From: Prochlorococcus sp. AG-315-B03
GTDB taxonomy: Bacteria; Cyanobacteriota; Cyanobacteriia; PCC-6307; Cyanobiaceae
Assembly (NCBI GenBank): GCA_003283745.1
Contig: QBWA01000009.1
Location: forward strand, 1 to 35,836
Reading direction: 5' to 3'
DNA length: 35,836 nucleotides
Shown: piece by piece, positions 9,384-17,969 of the stretch
How the letters are laid out: every line of letters begins with the position of its first letter
Position numbering within the stretch: position 1 is the first letter of the stretch
Program-made: the position numbers and the translations under genes
Notes under the pieces: generated by a model
Database searches by the model: none
The model's input: the letters and a program-made list of their open reading frames with translations, nothing else
Told to the model about the DNA's origin: nothing

Positions 9384-9833
9384 ATGGAAGTTCGTTTTCG
9401 TGAGGTTAATCCTTTTAATTGTTGGATTTGGCTTAGATTTTCAGATATCCCTAGCAAAGGTGAAAAAAATTATATTGATGGTGTCTTTGATAGTTGGTAT
9501 GTAATAGGTCGTTTGGGAGGATTTAATTCTGAAAACATGCAATCTCATGAAATGGGATCTGATCTTAGTTGGATGGACTATGAGAATGAAGATTCCTCTT
9601 CAAATTTACCTTCTTTGATGCATAATCTTGGAGAGTTTGAATATCAGGGGTGTTGGGGGCGATGTTGGGTCGACTTAGGAACTGCTGATGCCATTGCTAT
9701 TGATGTGTTGATAAATTCTTTGAAGCAAGTGGATGTTGATGTTGTAAAACTAGAAGAATTATTAATTGGTGGAGTAAATGATGATTGGTCTGTTGAAGAA
9801 CACCCTGATGCAATTTTCCCCTCAATTGAGTGA
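9384..9833 (+). CDS. DUF3531 family protein
   Basis: This is a 149-residue soluble protein. It starts MEVRFREVNPFNCWIWL and is rich in Trp and acidic residues; the GCWGRCWVDLGTADA segment lies near 90-104. These features match the DUF3531 family of cyanobacteria and plastids, for which I know no function. It is 6 bp upstream of rsmE and diverges from the ABC ATPase gene. The tight spacing points to a DUF3531-rsmE-DUF92 transcription unit. Confidence 0.85.
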   Translation: MEVRFREVNPFNCWIWLRFSDIPSKGEKNYIDGVFDSWYVIGRLGGFNSENMQSHEMGSDLSWMDYENEDSSSNLPSLMHNLGEFEYQGCWGRCWVDLGTADAIAIDVLINSLKQVDVDVVKLEELLIGGVNDDWSVEEHPDAIFPSIE

Positions 9834-9839
9834 TAATTT

Positions 9840-10613
9840 ATGAATGAGATGAGAAGATTATTAGTAGATCAGAACCGATTAAGAAATGAGATTGGTTTAG
9901 ATAGGATATTAGTTTTGAACTCTGAAGAATATCATTATTTGCATAGAGTAATGAGAATGAGATTGGGAGGTTTAATAACTATTATTGATGGTAAGGGTAA
10001 CCTATGGCATGCGAATATTGAAGAGAAAAGGAAAATCAGGTTAACAACTAGCTTTGTTAATCCACTTCAGAAAGAATTAAGAATAAAACCATTAATATGT
10101 TTAGCTGTTGCTATTCCAAAAAAGGGATTCGACGACATTCTGCAAATGAGTTGTGAAATGGGTGTTGATGTGATTCAACCATTAGTTTCTCAACGATCTG
10201 TAGTTAAAGATAACAATGTTGATAAGACTATTAGATGGAGAAAAATTATTTATGAAGCAGTTGAACAATCAGAAAGACTATGGTCTCCAGATTTAAGACC
10301 GATCACTAAAATGAATAAATGGTTAAATGAATTTACAGAAGGAGAACATATCGCTTTTGCTACGACGCGGATAGATGGATTGAAAGATTGTGTCCTCTGG
10401 TTAAATGAATTACCTTCAGATATTGATCAAGTATGGTTCTCAATTGGTCCGGAAGGGGGATGGACTAAAGAGGAGGAATCAATGGCTTTTGACTTAGGAG
10501 TTGAAGCTGTTCATATGGGAGAAACAATTTTAAGAACTTCAACTGCCGCAGTTGCGGCTTGTCAATTAATGATTTCATGGAGAAGGACACAATCCTTTTT
10601 TTTATGTGACTAA
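9840..10613 (+). CDS. rsmE: 16S rRNA (uracil(1498)-N(3))-methyltransferase
   Basis: RsmE methylates U1498 of 16S rRNA and belongs to the SPOUT (knotted) methyltransferases. The N-terminal PUA-like part contains EEYHYLHRVMRMRLGG. The SPOUT part contains PKKGFDDILQM, then IGPEGGWTKEEE near 201-212 and the knot segment MGETILRTSTAAVAA near 229. Its 257 residues are close to family length. A second ATG three codons downstream is an alternative start. It lies between the DUF3531 and DUF92 genes on the same strand. Confidence 0.94.
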   Translation: MNEMRRLLVDQNRLRNEIGLDRILVLNSEEYHYLHRVMRMRLGGLITIIDGKGNLWHANIEEKRKIRLTTSFVNPLQKELRIKPLICLAVAIPKKGFDDILQMSCEMGVDVIQPLVSQRSVVKDNNVDKTIRWRKIIYEAVEQSERLWSPDLRPITKMNKWLNEFTEGEHIAFATTRIDGLKDCVLWLNELPSDIDQVWFSIGPEGGWTKEEESMAFDLGVEAVHMGETILRTSTAAVAACQLMISWRRTQSFFLCD

Positions 10614-10658
10614 TAATAAAATTGGCCTTAGTGTTGTTTCTAAACGGATCTGTAAGAA

Positions 10659-11420
10659 ATGATCTCTAAATTTATTCTCATGAACAGTTCTTGGCTTAAT
10701 GCATTTTTAATAAATTTTATTTTAATATTTTTTGCACAAAACCTACCTTTTTTAACTAAAAAAGGGTGGATTCATGCAGGAATACTTGGAACTCTTTTAT
10801 TGGGTGCTAGTGGTTGGAATGGCTGGATTTCAGTATGTATTTATCTTTTAATTGGTACATTGGTTACAAAAATTGGCTATAAAAACAAAGCCTCAAGAGG
10901 GATTGCAGAGCCTAGGGGTGGGAAACGGGGGCCTGAGAATGTTTGGGGCTCAGCGGCAACTGGTTGTTCTTTGGCTTTGCTGAGTTATTTTTTCCCTGAA
11001 TATTCACTTGTTTTTATGATTGGTTTCGCCTCAAGCTTTGCGGCTAAACTCTCAGATACTTTCGCAAGTGAGATTGGTAAAAGATTCGGTAAAAAAACTT
11101 TTTTAATTACGACTTTTAAATATGTACCACCTGGAACAGAGGGTGCAGTTAGCTTGGAAGGTTCCATCGCTGGTCTTGTTGGCAGTGCTTTTATGACATT
11201 TGTGATGATTAAACTTTCAATAATATCTGGTTTATATGTTGCTATTATTGTTTTATTTTCAGGTTACATTGCAACAATTCTAGAAAGTTATATTGGGGCA
11301 TTAATACAGAATCGAGTCACATGGATGAGTAACGAGCTGGTTAATTCAATTCAAACAACATTGGCTGCCTTAATGTCTATATTCCTTTATGAAAGTTTTT
11401 TTAATTATTATTTAATTTAA
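10659..11420 (+). CDS. DUF92/TIGR00297 integral membrane protein (VTE6-like)
   Basis: The protein has 253 residues and about six membrane segments. Polar family motifs lie between them: RGIAEPRGGKRGPENVWGS near 80-98, KLSDTFASEIGKRFGK near 130-145, and VPPGTEGAVSLEGS near 156-169. The plant homologue VTE6 is a phytyl-phosphate kinase that recycles phytol for tocopherol, and the cyanobacterial members are thought to act likewise. That activity is an inference here. ATG at 10659 (MISKFILMNSS) is used; ATG 10680 is also possible. Its stop overlaps the stop of the convergent SGNH hydrolase gene. Confidence 0.85.
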   Translation: MISKFILMNSSWLNAFLINFILIFFAQNLPFLTKKGWIHAGILGTLLLGASGWNGWISVCIYLLIGTLVTKIGYKNKASRGIAEPRGGKRGPENVWGSAATGCSLALLSYFFPEYSLVFMIGFASSFAAKLSDTFASEIGKRFGKKTFLITTFKYVPPGTEGAVSLEGSIAGLVGSAFMTFVMIKLSIISGLYVAIIVLFSGYIATILESYIGALIQNRVTWMSNELVNSIQTTLAALMSIFLYESFFNYYLI

Positions 11421-12064
11421 TCTATTTCTGACCAATGTTTTAAAAAATCCCATTCCTTAAGTTGGTTGAAAATCCACTTATGACCATCTGAATTGAGGTG
11501 AATACCATCAGTAGAAATTAATTTCTTCCAAGAATATTCTTTTGTCATTTTATTATGAATAGATAAAAAAGGTATATTTAGTTCTAGGCATGTCTCTTCG
11601 ATCTTTTTTTCATAAATAGAGCAGTAATTATTTGAATACCAAAGGCATTCTGCAAATGGCATAGCCTCTTCATTTACAGGAGTTAAACCTATCATCATAA
11701 CTTGTACTTCTTCTTTTATCTGACTGATTAATCTTTTTAATCCGAATTTAAATGCCTCTTCCGTAAGTTGAGGTCGACCATCCTTTGTCCCAATTCGAGC
11801 GGTATCATTTAATCCAATTGATATGAGAAGGCCTTCAGGAACCTTCCTTCTAAGTTCTCCTCTACTTTCCCACTCATTCTTATATCTTTTTGCTAGTTTC
11901 TCCAGTCCATCTCCTCTAACACCAAGTGAGTAAATTATAGGAGAATTTTCTATCTTAATCCAGTTTTGTCTTAACCTTTCACTCCAACCTCCCCCTTCTA
12001 TGTCTCCCCAACCATAAACCCCACTATCTCCCATGATTATTAATTTTTTCGGGTATTTTTTCAT
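11417..12064 (-). CDS. GDSL/SGNH-family hydrolase
   Basis: SGNH blocks are in order in 215 residues: the nucleophile in MGDSGVYGWGD (Ser14), Gly in GVRGDG, Asn in IGLNDTA, and the Asp-His pair in DGIHLNSDGH. The usual GDSL is GDSG here. There is no signal peptide, so it should act in the cytoplasm. It follows phnE by 24 bp on the same strand and is probably the last gene of the phnD-phnC-phnE operon. That position suggests, but does not prove, a role in processing an imported phosphorus compound. The substrate (acyl ester, lysophospholipid or other) is unknown. Confidence 0.82.
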   Translation of the reverse strand: MKKYPKKLIIMGDSGVYGWGDIEGGGWSERLRQNWIKIENSPIIYSLGVRGDGLEKLAKRYKNEWESRGELRRKVPEGLLISIGLNDTARIGTKDGRPQLTEEAFKFGLKRLISQIKEEVQVMMIGLTPVNEEAMPFAECLWYSNNYCSIYEKKIEETCLELNIPFLSIHNKMTKEYSWKKLISTDGIHLNSDGHKWIFNQLKEWDFLKHWSEID

Positions 12065-12088
12065 AAATAGAATATTTTCAATTCAAAC

Positions 12089-13648
12089 TTAAGTGGATAA
12101 AGTAAGAGAATTATTAGTTGTAGTTCTTAGCCAATATTTCCGAGAGATATCACATAAGAATTCTCCAGAAATAGTTATGAGAGCAAAAACTGATGTAATG
12201 ACAATTACTTGTGCCCAATCAAAAGAACTTAATGACTCTTGTAATTGCCATCCTAAACCTACTCCGCCTACTGCACCTATAATTGCTGTTTCTCTTAGTA
12301 AAACATCAGTTCTATATGATGCATATGCTAAGTAAGTATTTGTTTTAGGACTTAAGATCCCATAAAGAGTTGCAGATTTTTCATTAGATCCAGTATTCCT
12401 CATCGCAATATAAATACCCTTACTTTTATTATATAAACTATCTGTAAGTAATCTACCCATAACCCCCATATTTGTAATTCCTAGTGCTAATGCTGCTACA
12501 GATATATTAGGGCTAGTGAAGAAAAGTATAACTATAGCTGTTAAAGGAGGTGGAATTAACCTGAGAAATATCCAAAAGATACTTTGAATCTTTCTCGAGA
12601 GTTTACCTGGAAAATATATTAAGATTAATGGTGGAGTACCTATTGCTATTCCAGAAGCAAGAAATGTTATTAAAATTGTTGAGAAGATTAGATTTAATAA
12701 AGGAAGCTCCAGATAGGCCTGTTTGATTTCAGAAATTGTTGGTAAATATATTGAGGTAATATTAAAAGGAGTAAACAAATCAACTTCCCGAAAATAAAGC
12801 CAAGTTAGCGAGATTAATATTGTTAATAGAAAAGTATAAATTATGCCTGTATAGTATCTCTTTAAATTAATTTCTTTATTACTTGAATAACGCATCCAAT
12901 TTAATAGACTCTCCAATGATATCATTACTCCAAAAATCATCCATAAGCAGGACCACATTTCTCTAAATTCCAAGGATTGTAGCGTTAAATATAATTCTGT
13001 ACCAATACCACCTAAACCAAAAACACCTAATAAGGTAGCACTTCTAATTGAACATTCTAATCTATATCCTCCATAAGTTGATAGAATGGGAATTAATTTG
13101 GGACATAAGATAGCTGTTAAAGAAGTAATAGATTTAGCACCTGTTAGTCTGAGTGCAATTAATGGTTTAATATCAATATTGTCTAGTTGCTCTGAGACAA
13201 CTCGTGCAGTTAATGCTGAATATGGAATGACAATTGCTAATATGGCCACCCAAATATTTAAACCTAGGATTTGTATAAATAATATTCCCCATATTACTTC
13301 ATGTATTGACCTTGGTATTGCTAATACTATTTTTAAGAGTTTTCCAATAAAGCTATATTTATTATAACCTTTCCAAAATATATCAGATGATAATATGCCT
13401 AAAACTAAACCAGTAAACATACTAATTGTCCAGCTTAGAAGTGCTGTCGCAACTGTTATTTGTAATCCATTCCAAGCACTTTTAAGAACTATAGGGTTCA
13501 GTGAAGGATTTAGTGCTGAGGTTATGAGGGATAAGATTATATTTAGACCTCCAAAATGAATACCTTTTAATATTTCTATTAGGATAGGAATGTAAGCTAT
13601 TGATGGTAAAAATGTTATTAGAGGTACTGCAATCTTTGTTAATTTCAT
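12089..13648 (-). CDS. phnE: Phosphonate/phosphite-type ABC transporter permease, two fused domains
   Basis: The protein has 519 residues and roughly 12 hydrophobic segments. It contains two consecutive permease units of the binding-protein-dependent type. The first has its cytoplasmic EAA-like loop at about residues 150-215 (ALRLTGAKSITS, then LLGVFGLGGIG). The second has its loop at about 400-470 (AMRNTGSNEKSA, then IIGAVGGVGLGW). Single-domain PhnE proteins are about 270 residues, so this is a head-to-tail fusion that could form the whole channel alone. It lies 6 bp after phnC and 24 bp before the SGNH hydrolase on the same strand. Confidence 0.9.
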   Translation of the reverse strand: MKLTKIAVPLITFLPSIAYIPILIEILKGIHFGGLNIILSLITSALNPSLNPIVLKSAWNGLQITVATALLSWTISMFTGLVLGILSSDIFWKGYNKYSFIGKLLKIVLAIPRSIHEVIWGILFIQILGLNIWVAILAIVIPYSALTARVVSEQLDNIDIKPLIALRLTGAKSITSLTAILCPKLIPILSTYGGYRLECSIRSATLLGVFGLGGIGTELYLTLQSLEFREMWSCLWMIFGVMISLESLLNWMRYSSNKEINLKRYYTGIIYTFLLTILISLTWLYFREVDLFTPFNITSIYLPTISEIKQAYLELPLLNLIFSTILITFLASGIAIGTPPLILIYFPGKLSRKIQSIFWIFLRLIPPPLTAIVILFFTSPNISVAALALGITNMGVMGRLLTDSLYNKSKGIYIAMRNTGSNEKSATLYGILSPKTNTYLAYASYRTDVLLRETAIIGAVGGVGLGWQLQESLSSFDWAQVIVITSVFALITISGEFLCDISRKYWLRTTTNNSLTLST

Positions 13649-13654
13649 ATACCT

Positions 13655-14389
13655 TTAGTAAAGACTATTAAGTTGATCATTTGTTATTTCCTTGGCTGAT
13701 TGGTCGATTAACATTCTTCCATCTTTAAGTCCTATGACTCTGTCAAAACAATTAATTAGTTCTACCTGATGCAGACTAATTAATAATGTCCCTGGGACTC
13801 TGATTGAACCTGTTTCATTTTGATTTATGAATAACTCGAGTATTTTTCTTGACAATAATGGATCTAGGCTTGAGAAAGGTTCATCAGCAAGAACTATTTC
13901 TGGCTCTTGTCTTAAAAGACGTGCTATCGCAACTCTTTTTCTTTGTCCTCCAGATAACTTGCTTATTTGTGAGTACATAATTTCTTCTGGAAGTTTAACT
14001 GAATTGAGACAGGTTTTACATAGTTCCTTATCTATTGATCCAAATAAGTTTCTGAGTGACCAAAAGAAATTGTGCTTACCTAATGCTCCACAGTTAATAT
14101 TTTGAGCAACATTTAGTTCTTCTACTAGAAATAATTCCTGCCATATAGTCCCGATATTTGATAATTCTCTATTTGAGTTGTTGTTAATTAGTCTACCCTT
14201 CCAAAATACATTTCCAGTGGTTGGTAATAGTGATCCATTTGCAATAGATATTAGTGTACTTTTCCCTGAGCCACTTTTCCCTACTAGAGCAATTCTCTCG
14301 TTTTGCCTGATTGTAAGATTAATATTCTCTAATCTAATCTTTTCCTTACTGTGGATATTTATGTTAACTAATTCAAGTAATTTAATCAC
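13655..14389 (-). CDS. phnC: Phosphonate/phosphite-type ABC transporter ATP-binding protein
   Basis: This is a 244-residue ATPase that powers uptake through PhnE. Walker A is GKSGSGKST at 37-45, the signature is LSGGQRKRVAIARLL near 143, and Walker B is VLADEPFSSLD near 162. The H-loop is SLHQ near 213. Its start codon overlaps the stop of phnD by 4 bp, and phnE starts 6 bp after its stop, so translation of the three is probably coupled. Confidence 0.92.
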   Translation of the reverse strand: MIKLLELVNINIHSKEKIRLENINLTIRQNERIALVGKSGSGKSTLISIANGSLLPTTGNVFWKGRLINNNSNRELSNIGTIWQELFLVEELNVAQNINCGALGKHNFFWSLRNLFGSIDKELCKTCLNSVKLPEEIMYSQISKLSGGQRKRVAIARLLRQEPEIVLADEPFSSLDPLLSRKILELFINQNETGSIRVPGTLLISLHQVELINCFDRVIGLKDGRMLIDQSAKEITNDQLNSLY

Positions 14390-15552
14390 TTTATCTTCCC
14401 AATTTTTCTAGCAATACGTTCTATTTCATTGTAGTTTTCATGACTTGAAGTTATAAATTTACTTGCACCAAACAGTTTGAGTATTTGCTTTTGTCTCGTA
14501 GAGCTTTGATTTAATTTAAGGAATACAGTTGTTAATTTTTTTGTAAATCCTTCTCCAAATGTTTTATCGAGATCTGGTTGAGCTAACCAATGATAATCGT
14601 AGTAAGTAGGTGTTCTCCAAATTACATAGACTTTGGAAGGATTAATACGTCCTCTTTTAAGGTTACTTTCCCATACTTGTTCATTTAGTGCTCCAGCATC
14701 ATAAGAACCACTTTGTACCAGAGCTAATGTTGCATCATGACTTCCGCTAAAACCAACTGTTCCACCTTTGAAGTCTGTTATTTCTAGACCTGCTTTATTC
14801 ATGAAATATTGCGGCATTAGTCTTCCGGATGTAGAACTTTCGGAGCCAAAGGTAAAACGTTTCCCTTTTAGAGATTTCAAGTCATTTATATTATTTAATT
14901 TATTTATTGAGCTTTTCTTATTTGCAATAAATACACTACGGAATTCTGCATCTATGTCTCTTTGTGCTAATACTATACCACCATTATTTTGGAGCCTTGC
15001 TTGCACACCTGTTAAGCCTCCAAACCAAACAATATCGAGATTGCCTGTCTTAAATGCAGTTACAGCGGCGGGATAATTTATGACTGGTTTATATTTGACC
15101 ATGACATTAAGTTGTTCATTTAATTCAGACGCAAGTACTTTATATAAACGGTTTAACTGTTCAGGATTTTGATCTGGAATTGCCCCAATAAATAAAGTCT
15201 CTTCATTCTTATTTATGATTCTTTCTTTCTTTGAAATTAAATCAATGTTGTTTAATTTGTAAGTGAAGAATATACTTAATATACTTATGCTAGCAATGGG
15301 AGTTATAAATAGTAATTTCTTATTTCTTTTGAACTTGGTTGATTTTATAAATCTTGATGATGAACCTTTTGCTTTTAAATAGAGACTTGTTAATAATACC
15401 TTAGTATTATATATTTGATTTTTTAATTTTGCTAAATCCTCAGTGTCTAAGTATGTTCTTTTGCCGCAGTATTGACAATCTATATATTCTGAGGATTTAA
15501 CCCATTTGATTGGACCTCCACATTTCTTACAGCTATCAGGTATGTTTTTCAT
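14386..15552 (-). CDS. phnD: Phosphonate/phosphite-binding protein with N-terminal zinc ribbon and membrane anchor
   Basis: Residues 118-388 are a PhnD-type binding protein (FIGAIPDQNPEQLNRLYKVL, then VWFGGLTGVQARLQ). Residues 1-117 are unusual for the family. A zinc ribbon with Cys8, Cys11, Cys26 and Cys29 (CKKCGG ... CQYCGK) comes first. A basic helix-rich linker follows, then one membrane segment at about 79-99. No cleavable signal peptide is seen. The simplest topology is zinc ribbon in the cytoplasm and binding domain tethered in the periplasm. Picocyanobacterial PhnD1 proteins are known to bind phosphite and small phosphonates; specificity here is not visible. The domains are joined in one uninterrupted frame. 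No clear Pho box is seen in the 126 bp upstream. Confidence 0.9.
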   Translation of the reverse strand: MKNIPDSCKKCGGPIKWVKSSEYIDCQYCGKRTYLDTEDLAKLKNQIYNTKVLLTSLYLKAKGSSSRFIKSTKFKRNKKLLFITPIASISILSIFFTYKLNNIDLISKKERIINKNEETLFIGAIPDQNPEQLNRLYKVLASELNEQLNVMVKYKPVINYPAAVTAFKTGNLDIVWFGGLTGVQARLQNNGGIVLAQRDIDAEFRSVFIANKKSSINKLNNINDLKSLKGKRFTFGSESSTSGRLMPQYFMNKAGLEITDFKGGTVGFSGSHDATLALVQSGSYDAGALNEQVWESNLKRGRINPSKVYVIWRTPTYYDYHWLAQPDLDKTFGEGFTKKLTTVFLKLNQSSTRQKQILKLFGASKFITSSHENYNEIERIARKIGKIK

Positions 15553-15678
15553 ACGAGCAATATAGGTTGAATAGGTAAGTTCTTTTTAATTTTAGCTGCA
15601 TTGAGATAAAAAAATTATCTTGTTTTCATTGCATAATCATAACTAGATAACTAACTAATAATTGACTTAATTATATTT

Positions 15679-16857
15679 TTAGAAAGAAGCTATCAACTTT
15701 TCTAATCTATCAATACCGTCATTTAGAGTTTTAATTGATGAAGCGTAAGAAATTCTTATACAGTTATCATCTCCAAAGGCTATTCCAGGGACAATAGCTA
15801 GACCAACTCTTTCTAATGCATAATTGCAAAAACTTATTGAATCAATTTTTTTTAAGTTTATTTCAGGGAATACGTAAAAAGCTCCCTGTGGTTGAACAAA
15901 TGAAATTCCTTTTATTTTTTTAAGCCTGTTAGTTATTAAATCTCTACGCTTATTGTAAATTTGTGCCATCTCATGTACGCAGTCTTTTGAACCTTGAAGT
16001 GCAGCAATAGCGCCTTTCTGAGCAAAGCTGCAAACGTTGCTTGTACTTTGACTTTGTATTGCAATTGCTTTTTTAATTACTTGTGGATTCCCGCTTAAAT
16101 ATCCCACCCTCCAGCCTGTCATTGCCCATGCTTTAGCAAAACCATTAACCGTGAAAACTCTATTTTGGAGATCGGGTGCGATTTTTCCAAAACTGTGATG
16201 AACCTGATTACTAGAAATAAGGAATTCATAAATCTCATCACTCATTAATAATATTTTGGGGTGTCTTCTTAGGAACTCTGCTATAGCATCTAAATCTTTG
16301 ATTGATAGTACGCAGCCTGTTGGGTTGTTTGGAGAGTTGAGGATCAATAATCTTGTCCTTTCATTTGTTTTTTCTTCTAATGAGTCAATATTGATTTTGA
16401 AGTTATCTTTGGTTGATAATTCTATTTTTATTGGCTTAGCTCCTGCTAAAAGAGTTATCTCTGGGTAGCTAAGCCAATATGGTGAAGGTATGAGAACTTC
16501 ATCTCCTGGATTTAGAATTACTTGTAATAAATTGTAGATTGCTTGTTTTCCACCATTTGTGACTAAGACATTTTCAGCTTTAGTTGGGATTTTATTTATA
16601 TTGGATTGTTTCTCTGCAATTGCTTCTCTTAGTTCAGGATCTCCCGCGGCAGGTCCATAACGAGTTTTCCCCTCCTTCAAGGCTTTTAAAGTTGCTTCCA
16701 CTATGAAATCTGGAGTATCGAAGTCAGGCTCTCCTGCACTTAAACTACAGATATTTTTACCTTCAGCTTCAAGAGCCTTAGCCTTTGAACTTATCTCAAG
16801 GGTTAGAGAAGGTTTAATAGAGAGAGCTCTTATTGATATCTGTGTTTTATCAGTCAT
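15679..16857 (-). CDS. aspC: Class I aspartate aminotransferase
   Basis: This PLP enzyme exchanges amino groups between aspartate/glutamate and their keto acids. The 392-residue protein has the class I features: SAGEPDFDTPDF near 40-51, NSPNNPTG near 174-181, SDEIYEF near 206, the PLP-binding Lys242 in FAKAWAMTGWRVGY, and RISYASS near the C-terminus for carboxylate binding. The length is normal for the cyanobacterial type. It reads toward phnD, with 126 bp between them, and diverges from the VOC gene. A prephenate or other aminotransferase specificity cannot be ruled out from sequence alone. Confidence 0.9.
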   Translation of the reverse strand: MTDKTQISIRALSIKPSLTLEISSKAKALEAEGKNICSLSAGEPDFDTPDFIVEATLKALKEGKTRYGPAAGDPELREAIAEKQSNINKIPTKAENVLVTNGGKQAIYNLLQVILNPGDEVLIPSPYWLSYPEITLLAGAKPIKIELSTKDNFKINIDSLEEKTNERTRLLILNSPNNPTGCVLSIKDLDAIAEFLRRHPKILLMSDEIYEFLISSNQVHHSFGKIAPDLQNRVFTVNGFAKAWAMTGWRVGYLSGNPQVIKKAIAIQSQSTSNVCSFAQKGAIAALQGSKDCVHEMAQIYNKRRDLITNRLKKIKGISFVQPQGAFYVFPEINLKKIDSISFCNYALERVGLAIVPGIAFGDDNCIRISYASSIKTLNDGIDRLEKLIASF

Positions 16858-16948
16858 CTTCGAAGCATAACTTCCAAATGTTCTTCAATTATTCACTTTC
16901 AAAGTGAATAGATATATTAGATAACTTACTACTTAATCAAGTACGTGC

Positions 16949-17344
16949 ATGCCTTTGATGAATATTAACTTTCTAATTGCCTCCAAGGATCCAAAAGGAT
17001 TGTCTAACTTTTATAGCAAGATCAATTCTGACAAGGTTATTAAAGGTTTTAATTCAACTCATTATTTTATTTCGTTAAGCAATAGAAGCAAAATAGATTT
17101 TTATCGACCTGGTAAGAATTATGAATGGACCAACAGAGGGAATTCAGCTTCACTTTGCTTTGAAGGCAAACCTTCAATTGAACCTTTAAAAGCTATAGAA
17201 ACTTGGTCGCTGGAGTTGTTAAAATTAGGAGGAAAAACTAAATCATCGTCCAGACTGGAAAAATTTGGTGCTGAGCTCTGGATGCTTGATCCAGAAGGTA
17301 ATCATTTCTTGATATTGGTACCATTTTTTAAGAATGTTATTTAA
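16949..17344 (+). CDS. VOC (glyoxalase/bleomycin-resistance) superfamily protein
   Basis: The protein has 131 residues. The pattern is that of a single VOC domain: an N-terminal strand followed by DPKGLSNFYSKI, a central FYRPG segment, and the typical ending WMLDPEGNHFLIL. Metal and substrate ligands cannot be assigned with confidence. It is 9 bp upstream of the uracil-DNA glycosylase gene and presumably cotranscribed with it and ispG. Function beyond the fold is unknown. Confidence 0.75.
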   Translation: MPLMNINFLIASKDPKGLSNFYSKINSDKVIKGFNSTHYFISLSNRSKIDFYRPGKNYEWTNRGNSASLCFEGKPSIEPLKAIETWSLELLKLGGKTKSSSRLEKFGAELWMLDPEGNHFLILVPFFKNVI

Positions 17345-17353
17345 AGGTTTAAA

Positions 17354-17944
17354 TTGTCAATGATAAATCATTCAGATTTGCCTCTTTGTGAAGTTTGTAA
17401 GTCTGATATCTCTACTAATAAAATTGTTGTTGCACGGGGAAACCCTAATGCATCATTGATGATTATTGGAGAAGCACCAGGAGCAAAAGAAGAAGAAATT
17501 GGCCAACCATTTGTAGGCAGGTCAGGAAAATTACTCGATAAATTGCTTATAAATTCTGGAATTGATATTGCTTTAGATGTTTACTTTTGCAACGTCGTAA
17601 AATATAGACCTCCTAAAAATAGACGTCCAACAAAAAGAGAAATAGAGGAGAATCTACCCTGGTTATATCAACAAATAAAATTAGTTGATCCTGATATTGT
17701 TGTTCTTGTAGGAACAACAGCAGTTGAATCTATTCTGAGAATCAAGACTCGGATTAGTTTTCTTAGGGGTAAATGGATAAAATGGGAGGATAAAATCGTT
17801 ATGCCTGTTTTTCATCCCTCATATCTATTGCGGAACCCTTCAAAAGAAGAAGGAATGCCTTTTGCTCTTTCACAATTGGATTTCTTAAAAGTTAAAGAAA
17901 AAATGGATCACTCCGAAGATTCCTCGAATATGTCATTCTTATAA
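17354..17944 (+). CDS. Family 4-type uracil-DNA glycosylase with incomplete Fe-S ligand set
   Basis: The enzyme class removes uracil from DNA to start base excision repair. Motif A is GEAPGAKEEEIGQPFVGRSG at 39-58 and motif B is HPSYLLR at 154-160, both as in family 4. Family 4 enzymes bind a 4Fe-4S cluster with four cysteines. The N-terminal pair is present (Cys12, Cys15), but the other two positions are Tyr84 (in NVVKYRPP, usually KCRPP) and Asn100 (usually Cys). The nearby Cys79 might serve as a third ligand. Activity or cluster binding may be altered. ispG begins 25 bp downstream on the same strand. Confidence 0.88.
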   Translation: MSMINHSDLPLCEVCKSDISTNKIVVARGNPNASLMIIGEAPGAKEEEIGQPFVGRSGKLLDKLLINSGIDIALDVYFCNVVKYRPPKNRRPTKREIEENLPWLYQQIKLVDPDIVVLVGTTAVESILRIKTRISFLRGKWIKWEDKIVMPVFHPSYLLRNPSKEEGMPFALSQLDFLKVKEKMDHSEDSSNMSFL

Positions 17945-17969
17945 TTAAAAGAGGCCCAGTTATTAAGTC

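Noticed and set aside
15604-15620. AGATAA-AAAAA-TTATCT hairpin between aspC and phnD as a terminator or operator
   Set aside because: It is A+T-only apart from one G/C pair, and no T-run follows on the minus strand; such sequences are expected by chance here.
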